Positions 6,024-14,305 of a stretch of DNA of 38,190 nt are shown piece after piece. The notes beneath the pieces were generated by a model, which was not told the origin of the DNA, did not search any database, and was given only the letters and a program-made list of their open reading frames with translations. Location of the stretch: NCBI GenBank assembly GCA_026400845.1, contig JAPLOH010000053.1, positions 1 to 38,190 of the forward strand, in the 5' to 3' direction. Each line of letters starts with the position of its first letter. Positions within the stretch are counted from its first letter, which is position 1. The position numbers and the translations under genes are program-made. Source of the stretch: Alphaproteobacteria bacterium. GTDB lineage: Bacteria; Pseudomonadota; Alphaproteobacteria; Acetobacterales; Acetobacteraceae.

Positions 6024-8864
6024 TCAACGCACGTCTACGTTATCAAGCCGCGCGCGAACCATCGCCGCCAGGCTGGCGCGGCGGAACGGCTTCAGCAGCA
6101 GATTGACCTGCGGGTCGAGGCGCGATTTGTGGAGATCGATGTTCTCGACATAGCCCGACATGTAGACGACGGGCAGGCCGGGCATCCGGTGGAGCACCTG
6201 CTCGGCGACGATCAGCCCATCCATGCCGTTGGGCAGCAGCACGTCGGTCAGCAGCAGGTCGGGCCGGAGTCCGCCGTCGATCAGCGCCAACGCCTCGCCG
6301 CCATCCGGCGCGCTGACCACCTCATAGCCGAGGCTCGTCAACACGTTCTCGGTATAGCCGCGCACCATCTCTGAATCCTCGACGACCAGGATCCGCTCGC
6401 CATTGGCCTGTTGCATCGCCGGTTCCGCGGCCGGACGGGCGGGTACCGGTGCGGCGGGCAACGCCTCGAGCCGCGAGGTCTCCCCGAGCCCGGGCAGGTA
6501 AAGGCGCACCGTGGTGCCACGGCCCTCGTCGCTGACAATGCGGACATGGCCGCCGGACTGGGTGACATAGCCATAGACCATCGCCAGCCCGAGCCCGGTG
6601 CCACGCCCGGCCGGCTTGGTGGTGAAGAACGGCTCGAACACCTTGCCCAGCAGCTCCCGCGGGATGCCGGTGCCGTTGTCGGTAACCGAGACGACCACAT
6701 AGTTGCCGGGCCGCAGTTCGCCCCACTGGTCGACGTCGGTCTTGCGGATGACGATGTTGTTGGCATCGATCTTCAGCCGGCCGCCGCGGCCGGCCGGGAT
6801 CGCATCGCGGGCGTTGATCGCCAGGTTGACGATGGCGTTCTCGAGCTGGGTCGGGTCGACCCGGGCGCGCCACAGAGACGGCGCGCACTGGATTTCGAGC
6901 GTCACGCTGGTGCCGAGCGTACGGCGCAACAGGCCGTCGAGCCCAACGACAAGGCGGGAGACGTCAACCTCGCTGGGCGACAAGGGCTGGCGGCGGGCGA
7001 AGGCGAGCAATTGGTGCGTAAGCTCGGCCGCACTTTGCGCCGCACGACGGATCTGGTCGTGCATCTCGCGCGATTCGCCGGTTTCCGGCAGTTCGAAGTC
7101 GAGCATCTCGATATTGCCGAGGATGACGGTGAGGAGATTGTTGAAGTCATGCGCGATGCCGCCGGTGAGCCGCCCGATCGCTTCCATCTTGGCGGCCTGG
7201 CGCAGCTTGTCGTCGGTGGCGACCTGGCGGCTGATGTCCTGCAGGTAGACCACGATGCCGCCGGCGCGCGGATGCACGTGCACCATCAACCAGGTCTCGT
7301 TGCGCAGCCACTTCATCTCGAATTCGGTGAAATGCCGGCCGGCCAGCGCGCGGCGGCATTCGGTATCGAAGATCGTGCCGTCGAGCTCGGGGAACACATC
7401 CCAGATCGAACGTCCCTTGATGTCCTCGGCATACTCGCCGAACAGGCGATCGGCGTTGCGATTGCTGCTGATGAAACGCCACGCACCGTCCAGCGTGAAG
7501 GTCGCATCCGGCATTTCGAGCAGCACCGCCTCCATCCCGGTACGGTAGGTCTCGGCAGCGGCCTTGAGTTCGTCGATTGCCGACTCGGTCTGCGCGACAC
7601 GCCCGGCAGAGCCGACCTGGATCGCCCCGATGCGCGAGAGCACGGTGAGAAAGGTGAGATCAGCCACCGTGAAGCGGGAGCCGTCATGCTTGGTCAGCAC
7701 GTGCCAACCGACGAGAACGCGCTCTGCGCCCGGCAGGGTGAGCTCCGGTGGGCGTGCGTGTTGCGCCGCTGGGTCGGTGCCGGCGGGCACCTGGGTGCAG
7801 GCGAGCAGGTCACAGGCGAGTTCGACCACGCGGGTCTGCGTCGCCAGTGCATCGACGCCGCTGCGCATGTCCAGCGTCAGGCCGGCGAGGCGATCGAGTC
7901 GGTCACGTTCGCGCCGCTCGCAGGTCTTCACGGCGATGACGGCAAGCGCCATGAAAATCAGCACGATCATCGTCGAGCTGGCGATCAGCAGCGTGCGCGC
8001 CTGCCACACCGCGAGCGCATCCTCCGATGGGATCACCACGGCGACGACGGCGCCGAACGGCGCATCGATGCGTCTTGCCTCGGTGATGCTGCCGGTTGCG
8101 GCGTCGATCGTCATGCCGCGCAGAACAGCGTCCCAGTCCGGTAAGCGATACGCGGGGCCGGGGTTGGTGACGACCGGCCGGCTGCTGCTGATCAGCGCGA
8201 GGGGCCGAGTGTTTTCGTCGAGCAGTGCCATCACCGCGTGCTCGCCGATGCTGAGGTCGGCGAATTGCCCGGCGAGAAGGTCGGCCGCGATCACCGCAAG
8301 CACCGAGCCGCTGAAGCCGTCGCGGCGCAGGCCGCGGGCGATGCAGATGCCCCGCAGCGCGCCGGCGCCGGTCTGCTCGATGCTGAAGGCGCGCAGCGTT
8401 ACCTGTTCGGCGTCGGGCCGGTCGTCGCGCAGGCAGGCCGGCACGATGGTGCCGGAACGCGTCGCGGTGGTGGTGGAGCCCGCAACCACGCTACCGCCGG
8501 CATCGAGCAGATAAAGCGCGATCAGCCGGGGCTCGGCGCGCCGGCGCTGGGCGATCACCGTCTCCACCTGGTTGCGCCCGGCATCGGTGGCCACCGTGGC
8601 GGTCACCGCCTCCTCGACGGCGCGAACCGTGGCATCCATCCGCACGAACAAGTCGACCGTGCGTTGGCGGGCGATGTCGACGATGCCTTTGGCGGCGAGT
8701 GCCGCCTGCTGCTGGGCGCGCACCCGGTCGAGCACCACGGCGCCGGCCGAAATGGCGACGAGAGCGACAGTCACCACAACGGCAAGCAAGCAGACCGGGC
8801 AGGAAATCCCGGTCAATGCCTGCATGCGGCGACGCAGTGCGCTCGATGGATGCAACAGACTCAC
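6024..8864 (-). CDS. Hybrid sensor histidine kinase with C-terminal receiver (CckA-like layout)
   Basis: A 946-residue membrane kinase. A GTG start at 8864 is chosen because GAGG lies eight bases upstream. Domains in order: first membrane helix (about 24-45), an extracytoplasmic sensing region (about 46-290), second helix (about 291-312), a GAF-like stretch, a PAS domain (about 444-548), a HisKA dimerisation domain with H572 in GGIAHDFNN, an ATPase domain with N684 in NLAINARDA, DNGTGIP and GTGLGLAMVYG, and a receiver with phosphoacceptor D874 in LLLTDVLLP. The HDFNN kinase core plus a terminal receiver is the CckA-type order, but the large periplasmic sensor differs from CckA. It sits between the CtrA-like gene and an OmpR-type regulator, all on one strand. 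The signal it senses is unknown. Confidence 0.85.
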   Translation of the reverse strand: MSLLHPSSALRRRMQALTGISCPVCLLAVVVTVALVAISAGAVVLDRVRAQQQAALAAKGIVDIARQRTVDLFVRMDATVRAVEEAVTATVATDAGRNQVETVIAQRRRAEPRLIALYLLDAGGSVVAGSTTTATRSGTIVPACLRDDRPDAEQVTLRAFSIEQTGAGALRGICIARGLRRDGFSGSVLAVIAADLLAGQFADLSIGEHAVMALLDENTRPLALISSSRPVVTNPGPAYRLPDWDAVLRGMTIDAATGSITEARRIDAPFGAVVAVVIPSEDALAVWQARTLLIASSTMIVLIFMALAVIAVKTCERRERDRLDRLAGLTLDMRSGVDALATQTRVVELACDLLACTQVPAGTDPAAQHARPPELTLPGAERVLVGWHVLTKHDGSRFTVADLTFLTVLSRIGAIQVGSAGRVAQTESAIDELKAAAETYRTGMEAVLLEMPDATFTLDGAWRFISSNRNADRLFGEYAEDIKGRSIWDVFPELDGTIFDTECRRALAGRHFTEFEMKWLRNETWLMVHVHPRAGGIVVYLQDISRQVATDDKLRQAAKMEAIGRLTGGIAHDFNNLLTVILGNIEMLDFELPETGESREMHDQIRRAAQSAAELTHQLLAFARRQPLSPSEVDVSRLVVGLDGLLRRTLGTSVTLEIQCAPSLWRARVDPTQLENAIVNLAINARDAIPAGRGGRLKIDANNIVIRKTDVDQWGELRPGNYVVVSVTDNGTGIPRELLGKVFEPFFTTKPAGRGTGLGLAMVYGYVTQSGGHVRIVSDEGRGTTVRLYLPGLGETSRLEALPAAPVPARPAAEPAMQQANGERILVVEDSEMVRGYTENVLTSLGYEVVSAPDGGEALALIDGGLRPDLLLTDVLLPNGMDGLIVAEQVLHRMPGLPVVYMSGYVENIDLHKSRLDPQVNLLLKPFRRASLAAMVRARLDNVDVR

Positions 8865-9014
8865 GGGAGGTTCCTCTTCTGACTGCGTATTATTGCGCAA
8901 TCATCAGGGTGACACAATATGGCCATCCGCCCGGACATGGCGAACCCTGATCGACTCCGGGTCTTGGCGTCGCTCCGGGCTTTGCGGTGGCGCAGCACCC
9001 GGCCCGGCCCGCGC

Positions 9015-9758
9015 CTAGACGGCGACGCGGAACGGAACAGGCTGGTGGGCAACGCGGGGCATCGCCACCACTTCGGCCGGCACGTCGGCGAGGTCGCGCA
9101 TGATGTAGCCGTGGCCGCGAACGGTATCGATGAGGTTGCCGAAGCCCCAGTTGGACAGCTTCTTGCGCAGGTTGCAGATGAACACGTCGATCACCCTGGT
9201 CTCCGGGCCGTCGAGCCCGGTGTAGAGATGGTCAAGGAAGTTCTGCTTCGGGATCACGCGGCCCTTGCGCAGCGCCATCAGTTCGAGGATCGCGTATTCC
9301 TTGCGGGTCACCGCGAGCGGCTGGTCGTCGATGCGAACCTCGCGGCTGGCCATGTCGATCTCGAGCGGGCCGACGCGCAGGACGGAGCGGGCGAAGCCGT
9401 TGCGGCGGCGAACCACCGCCTCGACGCGGGCCGCGAACTCCTCGGAGTCATAGGGCTTGGAGAGCAGGTCGTCGGCGCCGGCGCGCAGCGCCTGGGCACG
9501 GGACCGGCCCGAGGTGTAGTCCACCAGCATCAGCACCGGGGTGTTGAAGCCTTGGGCGCGGAAGCGGCGCAGCGCATCCCCACCGTCACCGTCGGCGAGC
9601 GCGCGGTCGAGCACCACGATGTCGTATTCATAGGTCTGGAGATACATCAGCGCATCACGGCCGGTGCGAACATGGTCGACGATGCCGCCGGCTTCACCCA
9701 GCAGGGCGATGGTGGCTTTGGCTTCGGCGCTGTGGCCTTGGGCAAGGAGGATACGCAT
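9015..9758 (-). CDS. CtrA-like regulator with degenerate receiver pocket
   Basis: A 247-residue OmpR-class regulator. Its DNA-binding half closely follows CtrA: VTRKEYAILELMALRKG, then HLYTGLDGPETRVIDVF with ICNLRKKL, and a GHGYIM end. The receiver starts MRILLAQGHS, where CtrA has acidic residues at positions 7-9 (Glu-Asp-Asp); here they are Gln-Gly-His. The phosphoacceptor position is kept (D51 in VVLDRALAD), as is the Lys in LLSKPY. The switch Ser/Thr is replaced, with Val in MLVDY. Loss of the Mg-binding acids suggests it does not take phosphate normally. A 25-residue tail after the winged helix is extra. Start 9758 gives the family N-terminus with GGGA eight bases upstream; an ATG at 9767 is possible. 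It is likely a paralogue and not the master CtrA. Confidence 0.75.
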   Translation of the reverse strand: MRILLAQGHSAEAKATIALLGEAGGIVDHVRTGRDALMYLQTYEYDIVVLDRALADGDGGDALRRFRAQGFNTPVLMLVDYTSGRSRAQALRAGADDLLSKPYDSEEFAARVEAVVRRRNGFARSVLRVGPLEIDMASREVRIDDQPLAVTRKEYAILELMALRKGRVIPKQNFLDHLYTGLDGPETRVIDVFICNLRKKLSNWGFGNLIDTVRGHGYIMRDLADVPAEVVAMPRVAHQPVPFRVAV

Positions 9759-10061
9759 TTCTGTCATCCCAACGAACTGGTTTCCGTGAGATGAATAAAC
9801 GCACAGCTTCACCACGATTGCCCGTCGAGAACTGTCAAATATTGTTCGAATCTCCGACACCCCCAAGGGATTCCCCTACACTGGCGAGAGTCTCGCCGAT
9901 TTGGATGCCCCAGCCTGACAATCCGCCGCTTCCACCAACCGCTCCTGTACCGTGCCAGGCAGACAAATACCCCGAATTGGTAAACACCATCTTAACAGCA
10001 AACCGCCTACCGACAGGCATCGAGGCCGCCATCCGGTCTCTCCCAGCAGTCGGAAGGCAAG
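9759..10061. other. Intergenic region between divergent CtrA-like and GT39 genes
   Basis: No protein is supported in this gap. It holds a consensus -35 hexamer read on the minus strand (TTGACA, 9838-9833) without a convincing -10 at normal spacing. It also has a perfect 7-bp-arm palindrome GGCGAGAGTCTCGCC (9883-9897) and a near-CtrA box at 9981-9996. The gap is more A/T-rich than the flanking genes and must carry promoters for both directions. Confidence 0.5.
9981..9996 (+). promoter_or_regulatory. Near-consensus CtrA box
   Basis: TAAA, seven bases, then TTAAC. The CtrA consensus is TTAA-N7-TTAAC, so there is one mismatch. It lies 66 bases before the glycosyltransferase start and about 220 bases upstream of the CtrA-like gene, whose recognition helix region resembles CtrA. 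It could serve autoregulation or control of the glycosyltransferase. A one-mismatch site can occur by chance, but the position is suggestive. Confidence 0.35.
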
Positions 10062-11690
10062 ATGCCCAGTCCAGCCGCTTCACCCATCGCACGCTATCGT
10101 ATCCCAGGCATCGGAGTCTGGGCACGTGGCACGCTGCCCGGCGCCAGGATGGCGCCTTCGCTGGCCGCTACGAGCCGGCTCGGCGACACCATCGGCGGCG
10201 GACTTGCCGCGACCGCCGTTCTGCTGCTCGCCGCCGTGCTGCGCCTGCATGACCTCGACGCCGACGCCTTCTGGAAAAACGAATTGTTCTCGATGGTGTG
10301 GATCCGCCATCCCGTCGATTTCCTGCTCGGCGAGGGCGCACGGATCGAGACCAATCCGCCACTGTATTTCCTGCTCCTGAAGGGCTGGACCGCGCTATTC
10401 GGAACCTCCGAATTCGCCGCGCGGATGCCCTCATTGCTCGCCGGCGTCGCAGCGGTCGGTCTCACGATGCGCCTCGGCCGTGAACTCGCCGGCCCCGCGA
10501 TCGGCCTCCTCGCCGGATTGCTGCTGGCGATCACCCCGGTGCAGATCATCTTCGCGCATGAGGCACGCGCCTATGCGCTGCTGCCGGTGTTCGCCCTGCT
10601 CGCCATGCTCGGCGCCAACCGGCTGCTGCGTGCGGCCGAGGCGGCGCCCGGGCTCCCCCCGATTTCTGCCCCGCTGCTGTTCGCCGTGGGATGCGCCGGG
10701 CTGATGCACAGCCACGCGACCGGCGTCTTTGCGGTGACCGCGCTCGGGCTCGCCACCTTGGTCGGTCTCGCCGGCGCGGCGGCCCCCCGGCCGGCGCTGC
10801 TGCGGCTGATCGGCGCCGGCGCTTTCGCCGTGCTGCTGGCAGCCCCGGTGCTGCTGGCGATGGCGGCGCAGTCCGGCTCCGCCAATATCGGCTGGATGCC
10901 GAAATTCGGGCTCGACACACCGGTGATCGTCAACCGCTATCTGCTGGTCGGCCCGATGGTCCGCACCGACCTCGGCGAGGAAGGCTCCCGCGTCGAACTG
11001 CTTAGCGAAATGGCGCTCGGCACCGTCACCGCGCTCACTCTTATACTCATGTCTCTTCGCGAAATCCGCGCCGGGCGACCGCGGGCCCTGCTGGTGGTCT
11101 TCCCGCTGCTGTTCGTCACCCTGCTCGCCCTGGTCAGCCTCGCCCGCCCGGTGCTGATCCCCCGCGTCGCGCTGTGGGTCTCGGTGCCGATCTGCCTCGC
11201 CGCGGCGATGGTGCTGACCGGGCGGCTGGCCTGGTGGCTGCGGGCCGCGGCGGGGATGCTGCTCGCCGCCTGCATCGCGGTCGGCCTGTGGAACAACGTC
11301 GCCGCCCCCGCGCAACACAAGCCGGATTGGCGCGCCCTGCTCGCCGCCCAGCCTCCGGGCATCGCCGGACCCGTGCTGGTCGCCGGCCCCCATGCCGGCC
11401 CCCTCGGCATCGCATTCTACGCAGACGGCCCGATCGTGCGGAAGCTCCACCACTGGACGCCCGACCCCACTTTGCCGGCGACCACCGCCGATCGGCTGGA
11501 ACGCACCACTTCGGGCGCCACGCCGGTCGATACCGCCGCCATCGGCGACCTCATCGCCGCCGGCCAGCGGGTGGTGCTGTATCTCGACGACGACGACGAG
11601 ATCCTGATCGGTCGCCACCTGGAGGCGCAGCCCTGGTTCGCCGCCGCACGGCGCGGCACCCTGCCGGGGTTGCTGCTGTTCGAGTGGTAG
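10062..11690 (+). CDS. GT39/ArnT-like membrane glycosyltransferase
   Basis: A 542-residue polytopic membrane protein of the dolichyl-phosphate-mannose/ArnT (GT-C) type. After a short cytoplasmic lead, the first helix runs from about residue 45. The first periplasmic loop has the acidic/polyprenyl-phosphate motif region (RLHDLDADAFWKNELFS) and NPPLYFLLLKGW, with EFAARMPSLL following. Many further Leu/Ala/Val-rich helices extend to about residue 410, then a soluble periplasmic tail. Such enzymes move a sugar from a polyprenyl-phosphate carrier to a lipid, protein or polysaccharide outside the membrane. The ATG at 10062 has GGAAGG five bases upstream; an in-frame ATG at 10149 lacks one. It is a single gene, bounded downstream by the nested palindrome element. 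The acceptor is unknown. Confidence 0.8.
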   Translation: MPSPAASPIARYRIPGIGVWARGTLPGARMAPSLAATSRLGDTIGGGLAATAVLLLAAVLRLHDLDADAFWKNELFSMVWIRHPVDFLLGEGARIETNPPLYFLLLKGWTALFGTSEFAARMPSLLAGVAAVGLTMRLGRELAGPAIGLLAGLLLAITPVQIIFAHEARAYALLPVFALLAMLGANRLLRAAEAAPGLPPISAPLLFAVGCAGLMHSHATGVFAVTALGLATLVGLAGAAAPRPALLRLIGAGAFAVLLAAPVLLAMAAQSGSANIGWMPKFGLDTPVIVNRYLLVGPMVRTDLGEEGSRVELLSEMALGTVTALTLILMSLREIRAGRPRALLVVFPLLFVTLLALVSLARPVLIPRVALWVSVPICLAAAMVLTGRLAWWLRAAAGMLLAACIAVGLWNNVAAPAQHKPDWRALLAAQPPGIAGPVLVAGPHAGPLGIAFYADGPIVRKLHHWTPDPTLPATTADRLERTTSGATPVDTAAIGDLIAAGQRVVLYLDDDDEILIGRHLEAQPWFAAARRGTLPGLLLFEW

Positions 11691-11706
11691 TGACCGCAGG
11701 GGAAGC

Positions 11707-11828
11707 AAGCGCTTCTTTTTTGAAAAAAGAAGCAAAAACTTTTACCCACTGGCTTCGCACTCTCCGTGGAGAGTAGGGAGCAAACGGATAAAAGTTTTTT
11801 GGTTCTTTTTTTCAAAAAAGAACCGCTT
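11707..11828. repeat. Nested-palindrome element acting as bidirectional terminator
   Basis: Three hairpins are arranged symmetrically. The left palindrome (11711-11733) has 11-bp perfect arms (GCTTCTTTTTT / AAAAAAGAAGC). The right palindrome (11801-11824) has arms GGTTCTTTTTT / AAAAAAGAACC. Between them, AAAAACTTTTA (11734-11744) pairs with TAAAAGTTTTT (11789-11799), and the centre carries ACTCTCC-GT-GGAGAGT (11759-11774). The whole element is therefore a roughly 38-bp imperfect inverted repeat around a central hairpin. It fills the gap between convergent genes ending at 11690 and 11839. The A/T tracts on both strands suit termination in both directions. A partial copy lies at 4093-4114. Confidence 0.7.
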
Positions 11829-11838
11829 CCTTCCCCAC

Positions 11839-12966
11839 CTAGCTGATCTTGGCCGCCAGCGCCGCCAGATGCCAGGCGCAGTCGCCCCACAAATGCTCGA
11901 AGGTCATCACCCGGCGGAAGTAGTGGCCGACGGCGTATTCCTCCGTCATGCCGATGCCGCCATGCATCTGCACCGCCGCCTGGGTCACCGCGCGGCCGGC
12001 CTGGCCGACGCCGACCTTGGCGAGCGAGATGTTGTGCGTGCGCTCCTCGCGGTCCTCCTCGTCCACCATCATGGCGGCGAGCATGCACATGCTGCGGCCC
12101 TGCTCCATGCTCATCAGCATGTCCGCCGCCTTGTGCTGCATCACCTGGTTCTGGCCGATTGCCTTGCCGAACTGCTGGCGGGTTTTCAGATAGTCCAGCG
12201 TCATCGCCGAGGTGGTTTCCATGCAGCCGATCACCTCGGCCGCCATCGCGGCGATGCCGGCCTCGATGACGCGCTCGATCACCGGCAACCCGCCGTCAAT
12301 GGCGCCCAGAGGCTCGCCGCGCACGTTGGTGAAGGCGAGTTCGGCGGCGCGCGAGCCGTCGCGCAAGGCGTAGCCGCGGCGCACCAGCCCGGCGGCAGTG
12401 CCGTCGACCAGGAACAGCGACAGCCCGCCGGCGTCATGCCGCTCGCCCGCGGTACGGGCGCTGACGATCAGCTTGTCGGCGCAATCGCCGTGCAGGACGA
12501 CGCTTTTGGCGCCGTTGAGCAGCCAGGCGTTACCCTCCTTCTTAGCGGTGGTCAGCACGTCGGTGATGTCATGGCGGGCCTGCTGCTCGCCATGGGCAAA
12601 GGCGAGCTTGATCTGCCCGGCGGCGACGGCCGGCAGGATCATGGATTTCTGTGCCTCGCTGCCCGCGAGTTTCACCGCGGTGGTGCCGAGCACGATGGAG
12701 GCGAGGAAGGGCTCGAGGGCGAGCACCTTGCCGAACTCCTCCATCACCAGCATCACATCGACCGGACCGCCGCCGAAACCGCCGTATTTCTCCTCGATCG
12801 GCAGCCCGAGCAAGCCAAGCTCGGCATACTGGTCCCACAGCTTGCGCGACCAGCCATTGGCCTCCTGCATGTAGCCGCGCCGGGCGGCGAAGCTGTAGTT
12901 GTCCGACAGCAGGCGCGAAATGCTGTCTTTCAGCAGGCGCTGATCTTCCGAGAGTTCAAAATCCAT
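11839..12966 (-). CDS. pimD: Acyl-CoA dehydrogenase, pimeloyl-CoA dehydrogenase small-subunit type
   Basis: A 375-residue FAD-dependent acyl-CoA dehydrogenase. It begins MDFELSEDQRLLKDSISRLL, the usual N-terminal helical domain. A middle beta domain (about 120-225) contains the substrate/FAD loop region, and the C-terminal helical domain has LKTRQQFGKAIGQNQVMQH and QMHGGIGMTEEYAVGHYFRR. The overall pattern matches the small subunit of pimeloyl-CoA dehydrogenase (PimD), which with PimC introduces the 2,3-double bond in dicarboxylyl-CoA chains. Its ATG overlaps the stop of the upstream pimC-type gene by one base (TAATG), so the two are translationally coupled. The symbol rests on motif pattern and pairing, not on a search. 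It ends next to the nested palindrome element. Confidence 0.75.
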   Translation of the reverse strand: MDFELSEDQRLLKDSISRLLSDNYSFAARRGYMQEANGWSRKLWDQYAELGLLGLPIEEKYGGFGGGPVDVMLVMEEFGKVLALEPFLASIVLGTTAVKLAGSEAQKSMILPAVAAGQIKLAFAHGEQQARHDITDVLTTAKKEGNAWLLNGAKSVVLHGDCADKLIVSARTAGERHDAGGLSLFLVDGTAAGLVRRGYALRDGSRAAELAFTNVRGEPLGAIDGGLPVIERVIEAGIAAMAAEVIGCMETTSAMTLDYLKTRQQFGKAIGQNQVMQHKAADMLMSMEQGRSMCMLAAMMVDEEDREERTHNISLAKVGVGQAGRAVTQAAVQMHGGIGMTEEYAVGHYFRRVMTFEHLWGDCAWHLAALAAKIS

Positions 12967-14168
12967 TACAGCCCCAACACCGCTTTGGTGAGAATATTCT
13001 TCTGGATCTCGTTGGTGCCGCCGTAGATCGAGGCGGCACGCATCATGAGATAGGGGCCCGCCATCGCCGGCGCCCAATCCGGCCCGTAGGGCGGCTCGTT
13101 GCTCATCGCCGCCAGCTCCTTGGCCCAGCCCGGCATGGCCAGCGGCCCGCCGATATCCATCACCAGCTCGCTGGTCTCCTGGAGCAGTTCGGTGCCCTTG
13201 ACCTTGAGAATCGAGGAGAACGGATCAGGCTTGCCGGCCTCCTTCTTCTTGGCCGAGACGACGCGGAGCTGGGTGAGTTCGAGCGCCTTGAGATCGACCT
13301 CGATCTGCGCGGCGCGGCGGCGGAAGGCAGGGTCCTCGATCAGCGGCTTGCCGTGCTGCTGCACCTCGCGGGCGAGCTCCTTGGCATAGGCCAGCCGCTC
13401 CTTGGATTTGCCGAGCCGGGCAATACCGGTGCGCTCATTACCGAGCAGGAACTTCGCCACGTCCCAGCCGCGGTTTTCCTCGTAGATGCGGTTGGCGACC
13501 GGCACGCGGACATTGTCGAAGAACACCTCGTTGAGGTGATGCGCCCCGTCGATCGAGATGATCGGCCGCACGGTGATCCCGGGCGTGCGCATGTCGACCA
13601 GGATGAAGGAGATGCCCTCCTGCTTCTTCTTGGCGTGCGGGTCGGTGCGCACCAGCACGAAGCACCAGTCGGCGTGCTGCGCCGTCGAGGTCCAGATTTT
13701 CTGGCCATTCACCACGTAGTCGTCGCCGTCGCGCACGGCGGCGGTTTTCAGCGAGGCGAGGTCGGAGCCGGCGCCGGGCTCGGAGAAGCCCTGGCACCAC
13801 CAGTCGTCGAGATTGGCCGCGCGCGGCAGGAAGTAGTCCTTTTGCGCCTGGGTGGCGAACTGCATCAGCACCGGGCCGATCATGGTGATGTTGAAGCCGG
13901 ACACCTCCGGCGCATTCCCCATCATGATCTCCTCCTGGAAGATCATCCGCTGGGTCGGCGACCAGCCCGGCCCGCCGTACTCGGTTGGCCACGAATAGGC
14001 GGCCCAGCCCTTCTTGTTGAGGATGCGCTGCCAGGAGACGATATCCTCTTTGCGGTGGCCGTAGCCATGCCGGCTGCGGTTGCGGATATCCTCGGGCAGA
14101 TTCTCGTCGATGAAGGTGCGGACCTCCAAGCGGAAGGCCTGATCCTCGGGCGAATAGCGCAGATCCAT
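12966..14168 (-). CDS. pimC: Acyl-CoA dehydrogenase, pimeloyl-CoA dehydrogenase large-subunit type
   Basis: A 400-residue acyl-CoA dehydrogenase starting MDLRYSPEDQAFRLEVRTF. Visible: WPTEYGGPGWSP in the N-terminal domain, QGFSEPGAGSDLASL and GQKIWTSTAQHADWCF (the FAD/substrate-binding loops of the middle domain), and IYGGTNEIQKNILTKAVLGL at the C-terminus, the conserved end of the family. It fits the PimC large subunit and is paired with the PimD-type gene immediately downstream through a one-base overlap. The ATG at 14168 has GGAGG five bases upstream. It is divergent from the hydratase/dehydrogenase gene with 137 bases between them, so the three probably form one regulated beta-oxidation module. 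Other acyl-CoA substrates remain possible. Confidence 0.8.
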   Translation of the reverse strand: MDLRYSPEDQAFRLEVRTFIDENLPEDIRNRSRHGYGHRKEDIVSWQRILNKKGWAAYSWPTEYGGPGWSPTQRMIFQEEIMMGNAPEVSGFNITMIGPVLMQFATQAQKDYFLPRAANLDDWWCQGFSEPGAGSDLASLKTAAVRDGDDYVVNGQKIWTSTAQHADWCFVLVRTDPHAKKKQEGISFILVDMRTPGITVRPIISIDGAHHLNEVFFDNVRVPVANRIYEENRGWDVAKFLLGNERTGIARLGKSKERLAYAKELAREVQQHGKPLIEDPAFRRRAAQIEVDLKALELTQLRVVSAKKKEAGKPDPFSSILKVKGTELLQETSELVMDIGGPLAMPGWAKELAAMSNEPPYGPDWAPAMAGPYLMMRAASIYGGTNEIQKNILTKAVLGL

Positions 14169-14305
14169 GATTTCCTCCGATGCCACGCGGGCTGGTTGCC
14201 GCGATTATGTTGCCGCTCGGCGGTGGCGCGCAAGCGGGCACTCTCGACGTCGTGCGCGCGACCGCTTAGCCTCAAATGCAGGGCAACAGACACACGGGAA
14301 GCGCC

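Noticed and set aside
6411-8144. Plus-strand frame of 577 codons opposite the hybrid kinase
   Set aside because: Composition rich in Arg, Gly and Asp without domains; the minus strand has full kinase motifs.
9833-9838. TTGACA -35 hexamer upstream of the CtrA-like gene
   Set aside because: No convincing -10 at 16-18 bases, so it is mentioned only in the gap entry and not called as a promoter.
10431-11735. Minus-strand frame of 434 codons opposite the GT39 gene
   Set aside because: Gln/Gly/Arg-rich antisense mirror of a membrane protein with clear motifs on the plus strand.
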